Assembly: GCA_024644945.1 (NCBI GenBank)
Contig: JAHEGU010000001.1
Span: 1-64,000, forward strand
DNA from: Gammaproteobacteria bacterium
Lineage (GTDB): Bacteria > Pseudomonadota > Gammaproteobacteria > Arenicellales > Poriferihabitantaceae
Direction of reading: 5' to 3'
DNA length: 64,000 nucleotides
This document shows, piece by piece, positions 44,601-54,966 of this stretch; within the stretch, counting starts at the first letter, position 1, and every line of letters starts with the position of its first letter. The position numbers and the translations under genes are program-made. The notes below the pieces were generated by a model that saw only the letters and a list, made by a program, of their open reading frames with translations, ran no database searches and had not been told where the DNA came from.

Positions 44601-45485
44601 ATGTCTTCGATCTTCGAGCCCGCGCCAGCCGCCACGGGATGGCCTTACTATCAGCATATTATCTTTGATTGCGATTCGACCTTGAGCACAATTGAAGGAA
44701 TTGATCACCTTGCTGCACAGCCCGATACGAAGCAGGAAATCGTTGCATTGACCAATGCTGCGATGGATGGAGAAATGACGCTCGGTGCGGTGTACGGCAA
44801 ACGCCTGGAACTGATATCACCCTCACGACAAGCGGTGCTCGCACTTGCACAGCACTATCTGACACACGTTGTGCCTGGGGCGCGCCAGGTGATAAGCAAC
44901 TTGATTGAAATTGGGTGCGACGTTTACATTGTCAGCGGCGGATTGATTGAGCCGGTCAAGGAGTTTGGTATTTCCCTGGGCGTACCGGCGGTTAATATCC
45001 GTGCAGTGGAAATTGAATATGATCAGCTGAGCGGTAAATGGTGGCAGAATAATCCGCAATTTCCAGAAAAAGCGCACAACCAGCGCTATCTGGCTTACCG
45101 TCACTCCGAGCTCTCGGAGAGCAACGGAAAGGCAAAAATTATTCAGCAGCTTATCGGCGGTAAGACAGGCGCCAGCCTGCTGGTGGGAGATGGTGTCAGC
45201 GACCTAATGGCACGAAATGCGGTTGATCTATTCGTCGGCTTTGGTGGCGTGGTCACGCGGGAAAAAGTATTGCACGATGCCCCGATATTTATCCAATCAA
45301 AATCGCTACTTCAACTACTGGCCATCGCTCTAGGAAACCAACAATTTTACAAACTTAGCAAAGCACTGCGTCAATCCGTATGTGATTCATTGGCGCAGCA
45401 ACCGCTCTATTTCAATCGTAAAACGTTACAACGTCATTTTGAATCCAGCTTCATTTCTGACACCGAACTTCATAATCAGACCTAA
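44601..45485 (+). CDS. serB: HAD-IB phosphatase, phosphoserine phosphatase-like
   Basis: IIFDCDSTLSTIEGID, VSGGL, LLVGDGVSDLMA; upstream of serA. Confidence 0.75.
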   Translation: MSSIFEPAPAATGWPYYQHIIFDCDSTLSTIEGIDHLAAQPDTKQEIVALTNAAMDGEMTLGAVYGKRLELISPSRQAVLALAQHYLTHVVPGARQVISNLIEIGCDVYIVSGGLIEPVKEFGISLGVPAVNIRAVEIEYDQLSGKWWQNNPQFPEKAHNQRYLAYRHSELSESNGKAKIIQQLIGGKTGASLLVGDGVSDLMARNAVDLFVGFGGVVTREKVLHDAPIFIQSKSLLQLLAIALGNQQFYKLSKALRQSVCDSLAQQPLYFNRKTLQRHFESSFISDTELHNQT

Positions 45486-45506
45486 TTAATTTAAGGAATT
45501 TTTACT

Positions 45507-47093
45507 ATGTTTCGAATTCTTGTTTCCGACAAACTTGGCCAAGAAGGGATTGCTCGTCTTGAACAAGAAAAAGGCTGTGAGTTTGATATGCACGTTGGCT
45601 TATCCCATGAACAATTGCTGGAGATAATACCTTCCTATGATGCGCTGATAGTCCGGAGCGGCACCCAGGTTAATGCAGCGGTGCTGGCTGCCGGCCGTAA
45701 TCTAAAAGTCGTGGGTCGAGCCGGAATAGGGGTCGATAATGTAGATGTGGCAGAGGCCAGCCAGCGCGGGGTTATTGTAATGAATACGCCCCAGGCTAAC
45801 AGTGTAGCCACTGCGGAACACACTCTGGCCCTAATGCTTGCCATGTGCCGCCATACCGCCAAGGCGCATGCGAGTGTACTCAAGGGTCAGTGGGAGCGCT
45901 CCGCATTTACCGGCATACAGCTTTACCGCCGAGTTCTGGGATTGGTCGGATTTGGGCGCATCGCTCGGCTGGTGGCGCATAGAGCGCGGGCCTTTGATAT
46001 GACGGTTGTTGCTTATGATCCATATGTATCTGTCGAGATTGCCCAGGAGACGGGCGTTCAGCTTCTGGATCTGGATGAATTACTCGGCACCGCCGATATT
46101 ATTTCTTTGCATACCAGCATGTCTCCAGAAACAAAAAACATCATCAATGCTTCTACCCTTTCGAAATGCAAAGATGGGGTGATGCTGATTAACCCCTCGC
46201 GCGGCAAGCTTGTAGATGATTCCGCGCTCGCTGAAGCCGTTAAGAGTGGAAAGGTACGCGCAGCGGCTATTGACGTCTACCGCACCGAACCTCCCGCGGC
46301 AGATCATCCACTAATCGGTCTTCCTGGTGTTCTGCATACTCCCCACCTGGGCGCCAGTACCGAGGAAGCTCAGCGCGACGTGGCACTGCAAATTGTTGAA
46401 CAAGTGCTAGACGCTTTAAAGGGATTAGATTTTCGTAACAGCGTCAACATGCCGTTTAGCGTCGGCCCGAACTTTCATGAAGTGGAGCCTTACATGGACC
46501 TTGCCTGTAAAATTGGAGCGCTTCAGTTCCACATGGCAGATGGCCCGATTCGTAAGATAGAGCTCGAACTAAAGGGTGAGGCGGTTGAAGATCTGGCGCG
46601 GCCCATCGCCACAGGTTTGCTTAAGGGGCTTCTGGAGTATATCTCCGCTGACAGTGTCAATTACATTAATGCTCCTACCCTGGCCAATGAAATGGGAATT
46701 AGTGTATCCCAGACCCATGGACTGTCCGGATCTGACTATACTAATCTGGTTACCTGCCGAGTTGAGTGGGATGGCGGCGAGCGCATTATTTCCGGCACTT
46801 TATTTGGTGGTGAACACCCGCGAATTGTTCAGGTAAGCAAGTACCATCTTGATGTCGAGCCTGAAGGCACAATGTTGATTATGATGAACCAGGACGTGCC
46901 CGGCGTCATCGGCCAAGTGGGCACCTTAATGGGCGAACATGGCGTCAATATCGCTGAATGGCGACTGGGGCGAGCCGAAAAAGGTGATCTGGCGCTGGCT
47001 TTTATAAACCTGGACAGTGACCTCTCGGATCAAACTCTAGCCGCAATTGAGGCCTTGCCGGCGATTCACAAGTTAAAGCTGGTAAGACTTTAA
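45507..47093 (+). CDS. serA: D-3-phosphoglycerate dehydrogenase (long form with ACT domain)
   Basis: GRAGIGVDNVDV, HTPHLGASTEEAQRDVA, ACT region at C-terminus. Confidence 0.96.
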   Translation: MFRILVSDKLGQEGIARLEQEKGCEFDMHVGLSHEQLLEIIPSYDALIVRSGTQVNAAVLAAGRNLKVVGRAGIGVDNVDVAEASQRGVIVMNTPQANSVATAEHTLALMLAMCRHTAKAHASVLKGQWERSAFTGIQLYRRVLGLVGFGRIARLVAHRARAFDMTVVAYDPYVSVEIAQETGVQLLDLDELLGTADIISLHTSMSPETKNIINASTLSKCKDGVMLINPSRGKLVDDSALAEAVKSGKVRAAAIDVYRTEPPAADHPLIGLPGVLHTPHLGASTEEAQRDVALQIVEQVLDALKGLDFRNSVNMPFSVGPNFHEVEPYMDLACKIGALQFHMADGPIRKIELELKGEAVEDLARPIATGLLKGLLEYISADSVNYINAPTLANEMGISVSQTHGLSGSDYTNLVTCRVEWDGGERIISGTLFGGEHPRIVQVSKYHLDVEPEGTMLIMMNQDVPGVIGQVGTLMGEHGVNIAEWRLGRAEKGDLALAFINLDSDLSDQTLAAIEALPAIHKLKLVRL

Positions 47094-47123
47094 TCGCCGA
47101 GTTTGGTTGTTCGGATCAGGTTT

Positions 47124-47783
47124 TTATGAGCTCGATTCAATCTCTACCAATAATGTTTCGGTACTGGATTGAAACCCATCCATTCGGTGTTCAGTCAGAG
47201 ACTGCACACCGCCGACTTGTGGACAATGGACTGAGATACTCGTCAATTTTTGTGGCGGATCTTGAATGGTTTTACTGCGCCGAATCGTGAGACAGCGCTC
47301 GAATCGACCGGCAGGGGATTCGAAAGCGCCGATCGACTCTAGCGTCTCCGAGTCCCAGTATCCTGATGGACCCTGCCAGGTCATGCCCACGCTCAAAGGT
47401 GATGGTATCTGAAGGTATTCGGAGAACCGCTCTGCATCTTCGTAGTAAGCAGTGAAAAGCCCATCGTTTTGTTCACGGTAATATACCTTCGACTCCTCGG
47501 GGAAATACTCGGGTAGATTTTCAGATTTCTGTAAGCGCGTCCGATAGTCCGTGTTATTGATTGTCTCTGGTTCTGATGGTGACTCCAGCAACCTACCATT
47601 AATCTCCCAATCCTGTGCGCCGGAAGCGGTCGATTTGTACTGGTAGACCTTATAGGCATTCTGGGGCTCTGCATATTCAAGCACATCCAAAGTGTCCGTC
47701 GCGGCATTGTGCATGACTAGCCCGTACATCAGAGCACCCAGTGTGTACTGCGCGTAACGGGGATTCAATTCTTTATATCGCAT
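47124..47783 (-). CDS. Hypothetical protein
   Basis: 219-aa ORF, no recognised family. Confidence 0.6.
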   Translation of the reverse strand: MRYKELNPRYAQYTLGALMYGLVMHNAATDTLDVLEYAEPQNAYKVYQYKSTASGAQDWEINGRLLESPSEPETINNTDYRTRLQKSENLPEYFPEESKVYYREQNDGLFTAYYEDAERFSEYLQIPSPLSVGMTWQGPSGYWDSETLESIGAFESPAGRFERCLTIRRSKTIQDPPQKLTSISVHCPQVGGVQSLTEHRMDGFQSSTETLLVEIESSS

Positions 47784-47927
47784 ACTTCCATTAAGGTTGG
47801 AGAAGACACAATTCTATCATTGGGCTGAATTTTGCAAAGGATTCACTCCCCTGGGGCTGTGCCGGGATCAGCATGTGCAAGGTCAACTCTTGGAGTTAGC
47901 GCCATAGCCTTTCGAAAATATCTAATC

Positions 47928-47943
47928 TTTACCTAACCTTTAC
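47928..47943. promoter_or_regulatory. CpxR-like box TTTAC-N6-TTTAC
   Basis: GTAAA-N6-GTAAA on minus strand, ~95 bp upstream of Spy/CpxP-like gene. Confidence 0.4.
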
Positions 47944-48037
47944 TTTTCCCTAACCCAAGGTTTGCCAAAGGTTTCCGACAATACACGCATCGATTGATTG
48001 GCAATCGGCAAGCAAATTCTTAAAGGAGACTAAAACG

Positions 48038-48544
48038 ATGACGAAACGCAATAGAATTATTGCAGGTGTTCTGGCTTTGTTAGCTGGATCAGGACTCGCC
48101 CTTGCGGGTTCGAGCGGTTGTGAGGGGTTCGGGCGAGGTCATGATAGTTACGGACATGGTGGGCGCCACCACGGCCCTATGCTGGAAAGAATGATCGGTA
48201 AGCTTGATCACCATCTTGATCTGAGTGATCAGCAACAGCAGTCGCTTCAGCAAATATTAGAGCAAAACAGTGAAAATATTAGTAACCATCGCCAGCAAAG
48301 AAGAGCTTTACGGCAACAAGGTCTGCTTCTAGACCCAACTTCGGATACTTATGGACCGCAAACCGAAGAGCTTGCTAACAAAGTTGCGGAAATGGCATAC
48401 GATCAGGCGATTACCATGGCCACCGTGTATAAGCAGGTGTCAGAGATCTTGACCGCGGAGCAGCGTGAAGAGATGCGCGAACTGATGGAAAACAGGCTTG
48501 AGAAAATGGGAAAGCGTATAAAGCAATGGGAGCAGGGGTCCTAA
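48038..48544 (+). CDS. Spy/CpxP-like periplasmic protein
   Basis: Signal peptide, DLSDQQQQSLQQIL and LTAEQREEMRELM LTxxQ-type motifs. Confidence 0.78.
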   Translation: MTKRNRIIAGVLALLAGSGLALAGSSGCEGFGRGHDSYGHGGRHHGPMLERMIGKLDHHLDLSDQQQQSLQQILEQNSENISNHRQQRRALRQQGLLLDPTSDTYGPQTEELANKVAEMAYDQAITMATVYKQVSEILTAEQREEMRELMENRLEKMGKRIKQWEQGS

Positions 48545-48711
48545 GTATCAGTTCCTGGTTGCCGCCCAGGTTCATTTCGCTCTTGGGCGGTAATTATGTC
48601 CTATGCCGGACCGGGGCCCGGTTTGGAGAGTCCAGCTATTTATAATCGCGGGTAACTCTTACAATGTCAGCGTTGATGTCTATTTCTAGATCGGTTCAGG
48701 CTGAATCCAAT

Positions 48712-49404
48712 ATGTCCCCAAAAATACTTCTTGTCGATGACGACACTGTGTTGACCGGCTTGCTGGCTGAGTATTTAGAGACCGAAGGGTGTGAAATTGT
48801 CCAGGTCCATAACGGGGCCGACGCCGTGAAGAGCGTCCATGAAGGAAAAATTGATATTGTGGTGCTGGATATCATGATGCCAAAGTTAAGCGGTATTGAA
48901 GCGCTGAAACAGATTCGCGCCTCAAGCGTTGTCCCTGTGATTATGTTGACCGCGAGGGGTGACGATCTGGACCGTATACTTGGTTTGGAGCTTGGCGCCG
49001 ATGATTATCTACCAAAGCCCTGTAATCCTCGAGAACTGTATGCCCGAATAAAGGCCGTATTACGGCGCACTGCCCCAGAGCCAGCGATTCCCAACAAATC
49101 CATACGTCTTGGTGATATACAGCTAGACCCCGGCAATCGCAAAGTGACCATCGATCTACGGATTATCACGCTGACGCAAACTGAGTTTGATTTACTATGG
49201 TTACTGCTCAGCACGCCAGATCAAGTCATAACCAAATCAGAAATCTCGACGATGGTGTTAGACAAGCCACTTAGTCAGTGGGATCGAAGTATTGATGTTC
49301 ACATCAGCAATATGAGGAAAAAACTGGGAAATCATACCGACGGTAATGAGCGTATCAAGACTGTGCGCGGTATCGGTTACCTTTACGTCAGCCCTGCGCT
49401 TTGA
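48712..49404 (+). CDS. CpxR-like OmpR-family response regulator
   Basis: MSPKILLVDDDTVLTGLLAEYL...VLDIMMPKLSG, C-terminal winged helix. Confidence 0.9.
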   Translation: MSPKILLVDDDTVLTGLLAEYLETEGCEIVQVHNGADAVKSVHEGKIDIVVLDIMMPKLSGIEALKQIRASSVVPVIMLTARGDDLDRILGLELGADDYLPKPCNPRELYARIKAVLRRTAPEPAIPNKSIRLGDIQLDPGNRKVTIDLRIITLTQTEFDLLWLLLSTPDQVITKSEISTMVLDKPLSQWDRSIDVHISNMRKKLGNHTDGNERIKTVRGIGYLYVSPAL

Positions 49405-49405
49405 A

Positions 49406-50734
49406 ATGAGATCTCTGTTTTTCAGGGTGCTGGCACTGCTGCTGGGCTCCTTTATTCTGGTTCTGATCATATCGTTCGGGTTGTTCTGGTGGATCAATCA
49501 GGAGCTTAATCCCGAAGAGTCCCGCCTCCATCATCGCAGCCGCGAATCGGCTGAAGAGCTGGTTGACGCGACCATCTCTGGCAACGCTAAACCGGTTCTG
49601 GACCATCTTCGCCGAAGCGGCATCCGCGCATGGATCCTTGATCAGGCTAATCGTCCAATAATCGGACTCCCTGTGCCTCCGTCTATTATGCAACAAGTCA
49701 CCCACTACCCCATGTTAATCCGGCCCTATCAGAACGCCGCCAACAGGAGATTTATCTTTTCCCATCAAGTTGAACGTGACCAGTCCAGCTATCGTGTGAT
49801 CCTGTCTGCTGGACGGGGAGACCGACTTCGCGGCACGCACCGGGGGTTTATCTGGTTTCCGATACTGGTGGCGCTTTTGGGGCTGGTGATAGCCAGTATC
49901 CTGCTCAGCCACTGGGTTTTACGTCCTTTACGCACCTTTCGACAAACTGCTAGCTCTATCTCTGGTGACAGCCTCGCAGTGCGTATACCGGAGGAGATTA
50001 CCGAACGTCGAGACGCTTTCGGCGAGCTAGGTCGCGAATTCAATCGAATGACGGCGCGAATGGAGCGCAGTATTGAAAACCAGAAACAATTACTGCGCGA
50101 TGTGTCCCATGAGTTACGGTCGCCATTGGCTCGAATTCAAGTAGCGGCATCTCTTAGCAATAAAAAACATGGCAAGACTGCAGAGATTGACAGAATCGAA
50201 TCTGAAGTCAGTCGTCTTGATAGCTTGATCGAAGACCTCCTATCCCTATCAAAACTACAGACGGGCACAAACGAGGTGTTTGAGTTAGTTGAATTAGGTT
50301 TACTGATCAACAAAGTTTGTGAGGATGCAAACTTCGAATTTCAATCTTCACAAAAAAAAGTAAAAACATTTTTACAGAGTGAGCTCTTTGTCAGAGGCAA
50401 TTCTGATCTTCTTACTAGCGCATTTGAAAACGTGATCCGTAATGCGCTGCGTTTTTCTCCCCAGTCGGGCACTGTCGAAGTATCTGCTAAAATAAAAAAT
50501 CAAACACTAGAGATCCTGGTAACAGATCAAGGGCCTGGGGTAAGTGAGGAGTTCCTGCTACGTATCTTTGATCCTTTCTTTAAGGCCGATCACTCTAGAA
50601 CCGAATTCAATGGGCAACATGGTATCGGCCTTACCCTCAGCCGCGCTATTATTGAGCTCCACGAAGGCAGCATCATCGCAGAGAATAAATTACCGAGGGG
50701 TCTTGTGGTTACAATTTCTCTGCCCTTCAGTTAA
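49406..50734 (+). CDS. CpxA-like sensor histidine kinase
   Basis: Two TM, HAMP, RDVSHELRSPLARIQVA, QHGIGLTLSRAIIELHEG. Confidence 0.9.
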   Translation: MRSLFFRVLALLLGSFILVLIISFGLFWWINQELNPEESRLHHRSRESAEELVDATISGNAKPVLDHLRRSGIRAWILDQANRPIIGLPVPPSIMQQVTHYPMLIRPYQNAANRRFIFSHQVERDQSSYRVILSAGRGDRLRGTHRGFIWFPILVALLGLVIASILLSHWVLRPLRTFRQTASSISGDSLAVRIPEEITERRDAFGELGREFNRMTARMERSIENQKQLLRDVSHELRSPLARIQVAASLSNKKHGKTAEIDRIESEVSRLDSLIEDLLSLSKLQTGTNEVFELVELGLLINKVCEDANFEFQSSQKKVKTFLQSELFVRGNSDLLTSAFENVIRNALRFSPQSGTVEVSAKIKNQTLEILVTDQGPGVSEEFLLRIFDPFFKADHSRTEFNGQHGIGLTLSRAIIELHEGSIIAENKLPRGLVVTISLPFS

Positions 50735-50737
50735 ACG

Positions 50738-50753
50738 TTTACTAAACGTTTAC
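50738..50753. promoter_or_regulatory. Second CpxR-like box TTTAC-N6-TTTAC
   Basis: Same half-sites and spacing as 47928-47943, just after the kinase stop. Confidence 0.3.
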
Positions 50754-51006
50754 GCGATTCACAAGGATAGTCCTGATAATTCGATTCACCAGATAGTAAA
50801 TACTATTCTGTTTTATTTTTAGAGGACCTGGTTTAGCGGTCGGGATTTACAATCCGGATTCAATCTTACACGCAAGTATCTAATACAAAATCGGTTTATT
50901 AGCGAGCACACCTTAATGATTGGAGGTGAACAATCCACAGGACAAATATTTTCGTTTTTAGTGACAAGAAAAAAGAAATTTATTTCCATGTCAAAGCTGA
51001 TTTGAC

Positions 51007-51015
51007 TGTGGATAA
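51007..51015 (-). promoter_or_regulatory. DnaA box TTATCCACA
   Basis: TGTGGATAA exact match upstream of dnaA. Confidence 0.7.
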
Positions 51016-51226
51016 AATTCTCGCGAAGGATTAGACTCAACTCCCCTCTGGCGAAAAAGTTTGTATTAAAGCAATCTCGCCACAACCAGGAAAAAGTGAT
51101 TTTATCCAATTAAATCATAAGGATGGGGTTTGCTGACGCCCGTATCCAGGTGGTTTAATTATCACCTTGCCTGACGCCAGAGTGCGCGAACAGCGAGTAA
51201 CGGGAATTAAAACGGGTGTATAAAAA

Positions 51227-52609
51227 TTGAGCAACTCTCAACTATGGCTTGACTGCCTTGATCGTTTAAAAACCGAAGTCTCGGACGATGAAATCAATAC
51301 CTGGTTAACTCCATTACATACGATCGTAAACGATCAAACGATCAAACTTCTAGCGCCAAATCGCTATGTCCTGAATCATGTTAAACAAAACCTGTTTCAA
51401 CATATTGAGTCTACGATTATTGCAATGGATTCCGGCGTCGATACGGTGCAGTGTGAAATTGGGAGTCACGGTAATGAGTCTGTTCCATTTACACAGTTAA
51501 AAACAAAAGCTGATGAAGAAAAACCCGCGGCAATGACATTTGCCTCTGAGTTTGACGATGACATTAACGAATCCCCCCTGCCCTATACTGGTGGCCGGCT
51601 TAATAGAGACTATACTTTTGACACTCATGTCGAAGGGACTTCAAACCAATTAGCTCGCGCTGCCGCACAACAGGTTGGGATGCATCCTGGAAAATCATAC
51701 AACCCTCTTTTTATCTATGGAGGGGTTGGTCTTGGTAAAACCCATTTGATGCAGGCCGCTGGTAACCTGATACATGATGGTAAACCCGAAGCGAAAGTGA
51801 TTTACATCCGATCCGAGCTTTTCGTTAACGACATGGTTAAAGCACTCAAGAACAATACGATGAACGATTTCAAACGTTACTATCGTTCTCTAGATGCGCT
51901 GCTTATCGACGATATTCAATTCTTTGCCCGTAAAACGCAATCTCAGGAAGAGTTCTTTCATACCTTCAACTCCCTTCTCGAAGGTCAACGTCAAATTATT
52001 ATTACGAGTGATCGGATTCCTAAAGCAATGACCGACGTTGAGGAAAGATTGATTTCTCGTTTTGGATCCGGCCTTACTGTCTCTATCGACCCACCCGAGC
52101 TCGAAACCCGTGTGGCAATTCTTGGAAAGAAAGCAATCGAACGGAATATTACCTTACCAGAAGACGTTGCATTCTTTGTCGCCAACGCGGTACGTTCAAA
52201 TGTCAGGGAGCTTGAGGGTGCGCTTCATCGAATCATTGCCAGCTCCGGATTTACTGGACGACCTATCAATGTCGATCTGGCAAGAGAAGCCCTACGGGAT
52301 TTACTGATGTATCGAGAGTCCCGCATTAACATTGAGAGTATCCAGCAAACTGTTGCAGAGTACTTCAAGATACGAGTCGCAGATTTGCTCTCTAAAAAAC
52401 GTTCCAGAGATATTGCCCGGCCACGTCAGCTCGCGATGGCATTCGCGAAGGAATACACTAATATGAGTTTGCCCCAGATTGGCGACCGGTTTGGCGGTCG
52501 GGATCACACTACAGTGCTGCACGCGTGCAGAAAAGTAGAGGACCTGCTCCAAACAGACAGCAAGGTACAGGAAGATCACCACAATCTCCAGCGCCTGATT
52601 GGTGCATAA
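51227..52609 (+). CDS. dnaA: Chromosomal replication initiator DnaA (TTG start)
   Basis: NPLFIYGGVGLGKTHLMQAAGN, GGRDHTTVLHACRK. Confidence 0.98.
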   Translation: MSNSQLWLDCLDRLKTEVSDDEINTWLTPLHTIVNDQTIKLLAPNRYVLNHVKQNLFQHIESTIIAMDSGVDTVQCEIGSHGNESVPFTQLKTKADEEKPAAMTFASEFDDDINESPLPYTGGRLNRDYTFDTHVEGTSNQLARAAAQQVGMHPGKSYNPLFIYGGVGLGKTHLMQAAGNLIHDGKPEAKVIYIRSELFVNDMVKALKNNTMNDFKRYYRSLDALLIDDIQFFARKTQSQEEFFHTFNSLLEGQRQIIITSDRIPKAMTDVEERLISRFGSGLTVSIDPPELETRVAILGKKAIERNITLPEDVAFFVANAVRSNVRELEGALHRIIASSGFTGRPINVDLAREALRDLLMYRESRINIESIQQTVAEYFKIRVADLLSKKRSRDIARPRQLAMAFAKEYTNMSLPQIGDRFGGRDHTTVLHACRKVEDLLQTDSKVQEDHHNLQRLIGA

Positions 52610-52886
52610 ATAAAGGGTAGTTCGCGCTTATCTATTGTAGCTGAAAACAAAGCAGACACTTCGAGCGTCGCGGTTTTTACCTTGCTCTAAGAGATCCGAC
52701 AGCAATTAGAACTGGCTGAATAACTTGTGGTTAGCCTGTGGAAAAACAGGCCTTTTTCTGTGTACTGTTTGTAGATAATATTAGCCCACATTTTGTTATC
52801 TGGTTGTACAGTGTTTAAGCGTCTTTTTGCCACATTTGTTTGAACAACAACTGTTTGATAAATAATGTTAATTTCGAGTTGTTAAC

Positions 52887-52922
52887 ATATTCACAGGGCC
52901 TAATATTACTACTACTAATAAG
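52887..52922 (+). promoter_or_regulatory. Putative oriC unwinding element: DnaA box-like ATATTCACA, GC-rich GGGCC, DnaA-trio-like TAATATTACTACTACTAATAAG
   Basis: Order of box, GC strip and 3-nt repeats in dnaA-dnaN intergenic; near-consensus boxes also at 52737-52745 and 52770-52778. Confidence 0.6.
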
Positions 52923-52928
52923 TTAAAT

Positions 52929-54032
52929 ATGAAAATTAAAATTGATAGATCAGAGTTATTACCTACATTGGCTCTGGTAAGCAGCGTAGTGGAAAAGAGA
53001 CAAACCTTACCTATTCTCGCGAATCTCTATTTTGGTGTTGAAGACAAAAAGATGACGTTAGTTGGAACTGATCTTGAGGTAGAAATATCGGAGGCTATAG
53101 AGGGGGTGCAAGGCGAAAATGGCAATTTTACAGTATCTACACGTAAAATCTTAGATATATCGCGCATGTTACCGGATAATGCATCGATCTCCTTTAAAAG
53201 TGATGGTGAAAAAGTAGTCGTTACTTCAGGTAGAAGTCGCTATACATTGAAAACGTTACCTGCCGATGAATTTCCTAGAATAGAAACAGGAAATTGGGAA
53301 GAAAGATTTAAAATCAATCAGATATCTCTTAAAAGACTTCTCGAGAAGACTTCTTTTGCGATGGCGGTGCAAGATGTACGTTATTACCTGAATGGTGTGC
53401 TGCTAGAAATCGGCCAGAACAGATTACGTGCAATTGCCACCGACGGTCATAGGCTTGCGCAAAGTGAAGAAGAAATCGATTTATCGATTAACAATATCCG
53501 CCAAGTCATCGTACCCAGGAAAGCGATATCCGAAATCGCGAGATTTCTGGATAATGACGAAGAGGTACAAATTCTGATCGAGGTTAGTAAGAACCACCTT
53601 AGACTCTCTAAAAATAACACCACACTCATTACAAAGCTGATTGATGGAAAATTCCCAGAGTTTAAGGGGGTGTTGGATACGGAATTGAATATTGTAGTTC
53701 CCGTGAATAGATCTGAACTGATTGATACCTTAACCAGGGCCGCAGTGTTAACAACGGACAGATTTAAGGGTGTAAAACTTACCCTTAAGGATGGCACGTT
53801 GTCCGTTACGGCGAATAATCCTGAACAGGAAGAAGCTCTTGAAGAAATGGGTGTGGAGTTTAAGGGCGATAGTGTGGAAACGGGGTACAACGTGGCTTAT
53901 TTGATCGATGCGGCGCGGGTTATTTCCGGTGAGAATGTGGAACTGCATTTCCAGGGTAACGATGGAATATGCATACTTAAACAGCCAGGTGATGAAACCT
54001 CTACGTGGTTAGTGATGCCGATGCGTATATAG
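52929..54032 (+). CDS. dnaN: DNA polymerase III beta subunit
   Basis: MKIKIDRSELLPTLALVSSVVEKRQTLPILANLYF; ends WLVMPMRI. Confidence 0.98.
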   Translation: MKIKIDRSELLPTLALVSSVVEKRQTLPILANLYFGVEDKKMTLVGTDLEVEISEAIEGVQGENGNFTVSTRKILDISRMLPDNASISFKSDGEKVVVTSGRSRYTLKTLPADEFPRIETGNWEERFKINQISLKRLLEKTSFAMAVQDVRYYLNGVLLEIGQNRLRAIATDGHRLAQSEEEIDLSINNIRQVIVPRKAISEIARFLDNDEEVQILIEVSKNHLRLSKNNTTLITKLIDGKFPEFKGVLDTELNIVVPVNRSELIDTLTRAAVLTTDRFKGVKLTLKDGTLSVTANNPEQEEALEEMGVEFKGDSVETGYNVAYLIDAARVISGENVELHFQGNDGICILKQPGDETSTWLVMPMRI

Positions 54033-54052
54033 TGCGTTTTTACCTATTCACT

Positions 54053-54077
54053 AAAGCCGGCGAAGTGCCGGCTTTTT
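54053..54077 (+). terminator. Hairpin terminator after dnaN
   Basis: AAGCCGGCgaagtGCCGGCTTTTT. Confidence 0.85.
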
Positions 54078-54079
54078 CA

Positions 54080-54095
54080 TGTTTCACGTGAAACA
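54080..54095. promoter_or_regulatory. parS site TGTTTCACGTGAAACA
   Basis: Exact 16-bp palindromic parS consensus; parAB in window. Confidence 0.93.
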
Positions 54096-54950
54096 TCCGT
54101 GTTTAGATAGTTGGTCTGGATATTTAGGAAGTAGTGGAAAACTGCGTTTATGCAGTTCGATAGATATCTTTCATAACCTCTCCAGCTTCCTAACTGACAT
54201 TAGAATCTAAAAGAATCGTACGGATAATTTTTTGCTTACAATGAACCCTAGAGCGGAGTAATTCAACTAGTATTGGCATAGACCAAAGGGCTTGGGTAAT
54301 AATTTGACATATCAGACAGCAGACTCTTTGCAATCCACCCCATTTAATAGTTGTTTTAGAAGCAAGCATAATATTGCTGAAGTGGGTTTCTGCTTCGGGA
54401 TAATCATACCCACAGACAGATAGGGCCTTTCATAAATACCACGCCATTTTTGGTTAATGTCACCCCGTCAGGCATGGTGGATGGATTCAAATTGTCGTTC
54501 ATCTACCTACCCTTAACGGATTGTTCGATTGGAACTCTCGATAATGGCAGTTTTAGTCAGTTGTTCTGGTTGAGAACGCTGCAGACGGATACTTTCCTTC
54601 TATGCCTTGGTCTGAATTTCCCGCTAAATACGTGACGGAGTTATTCGATCGAATGGCCTTTAGTTTGCTACGCGAATCAATTATCTGGCCGAATGCAGGC
54701 ATAATTATCAGTACGGGTAATCATAGATCAATTTCAACATCTAAGAATTCTAGATTGTAGTCCTCGATTACATTTAATTTACGAAACACAAGATCGTAAG
54801 CCACCTAACTATGGATTCTCTGCTTCTTTGCCAATTCGAAATTTCTGGCTTTCCAAGCCTGCGAATTTCTTTATATGTAAAATCTCCTGTAGACAAAAAA
54901 TTTTACTTCTAAGCCCAACTAACTACCAGGAAATTACCGCTAAACCACAA

Positions 54951-54966
54951 TGTTCCACGTGAAACA
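54951..54966. promoter_or_regulatory. parS site TGTTCCACGTGAAACA
   Basis: parS consensus, one asymmetric base relative to a perfect palindrome. Confidence 0.9.

Noticed and set aside
54450-54635. 61-aa ORF in dnaN-gyrB gap
   Set aside because: No family resemblance or clear RBS; likely chance ORF
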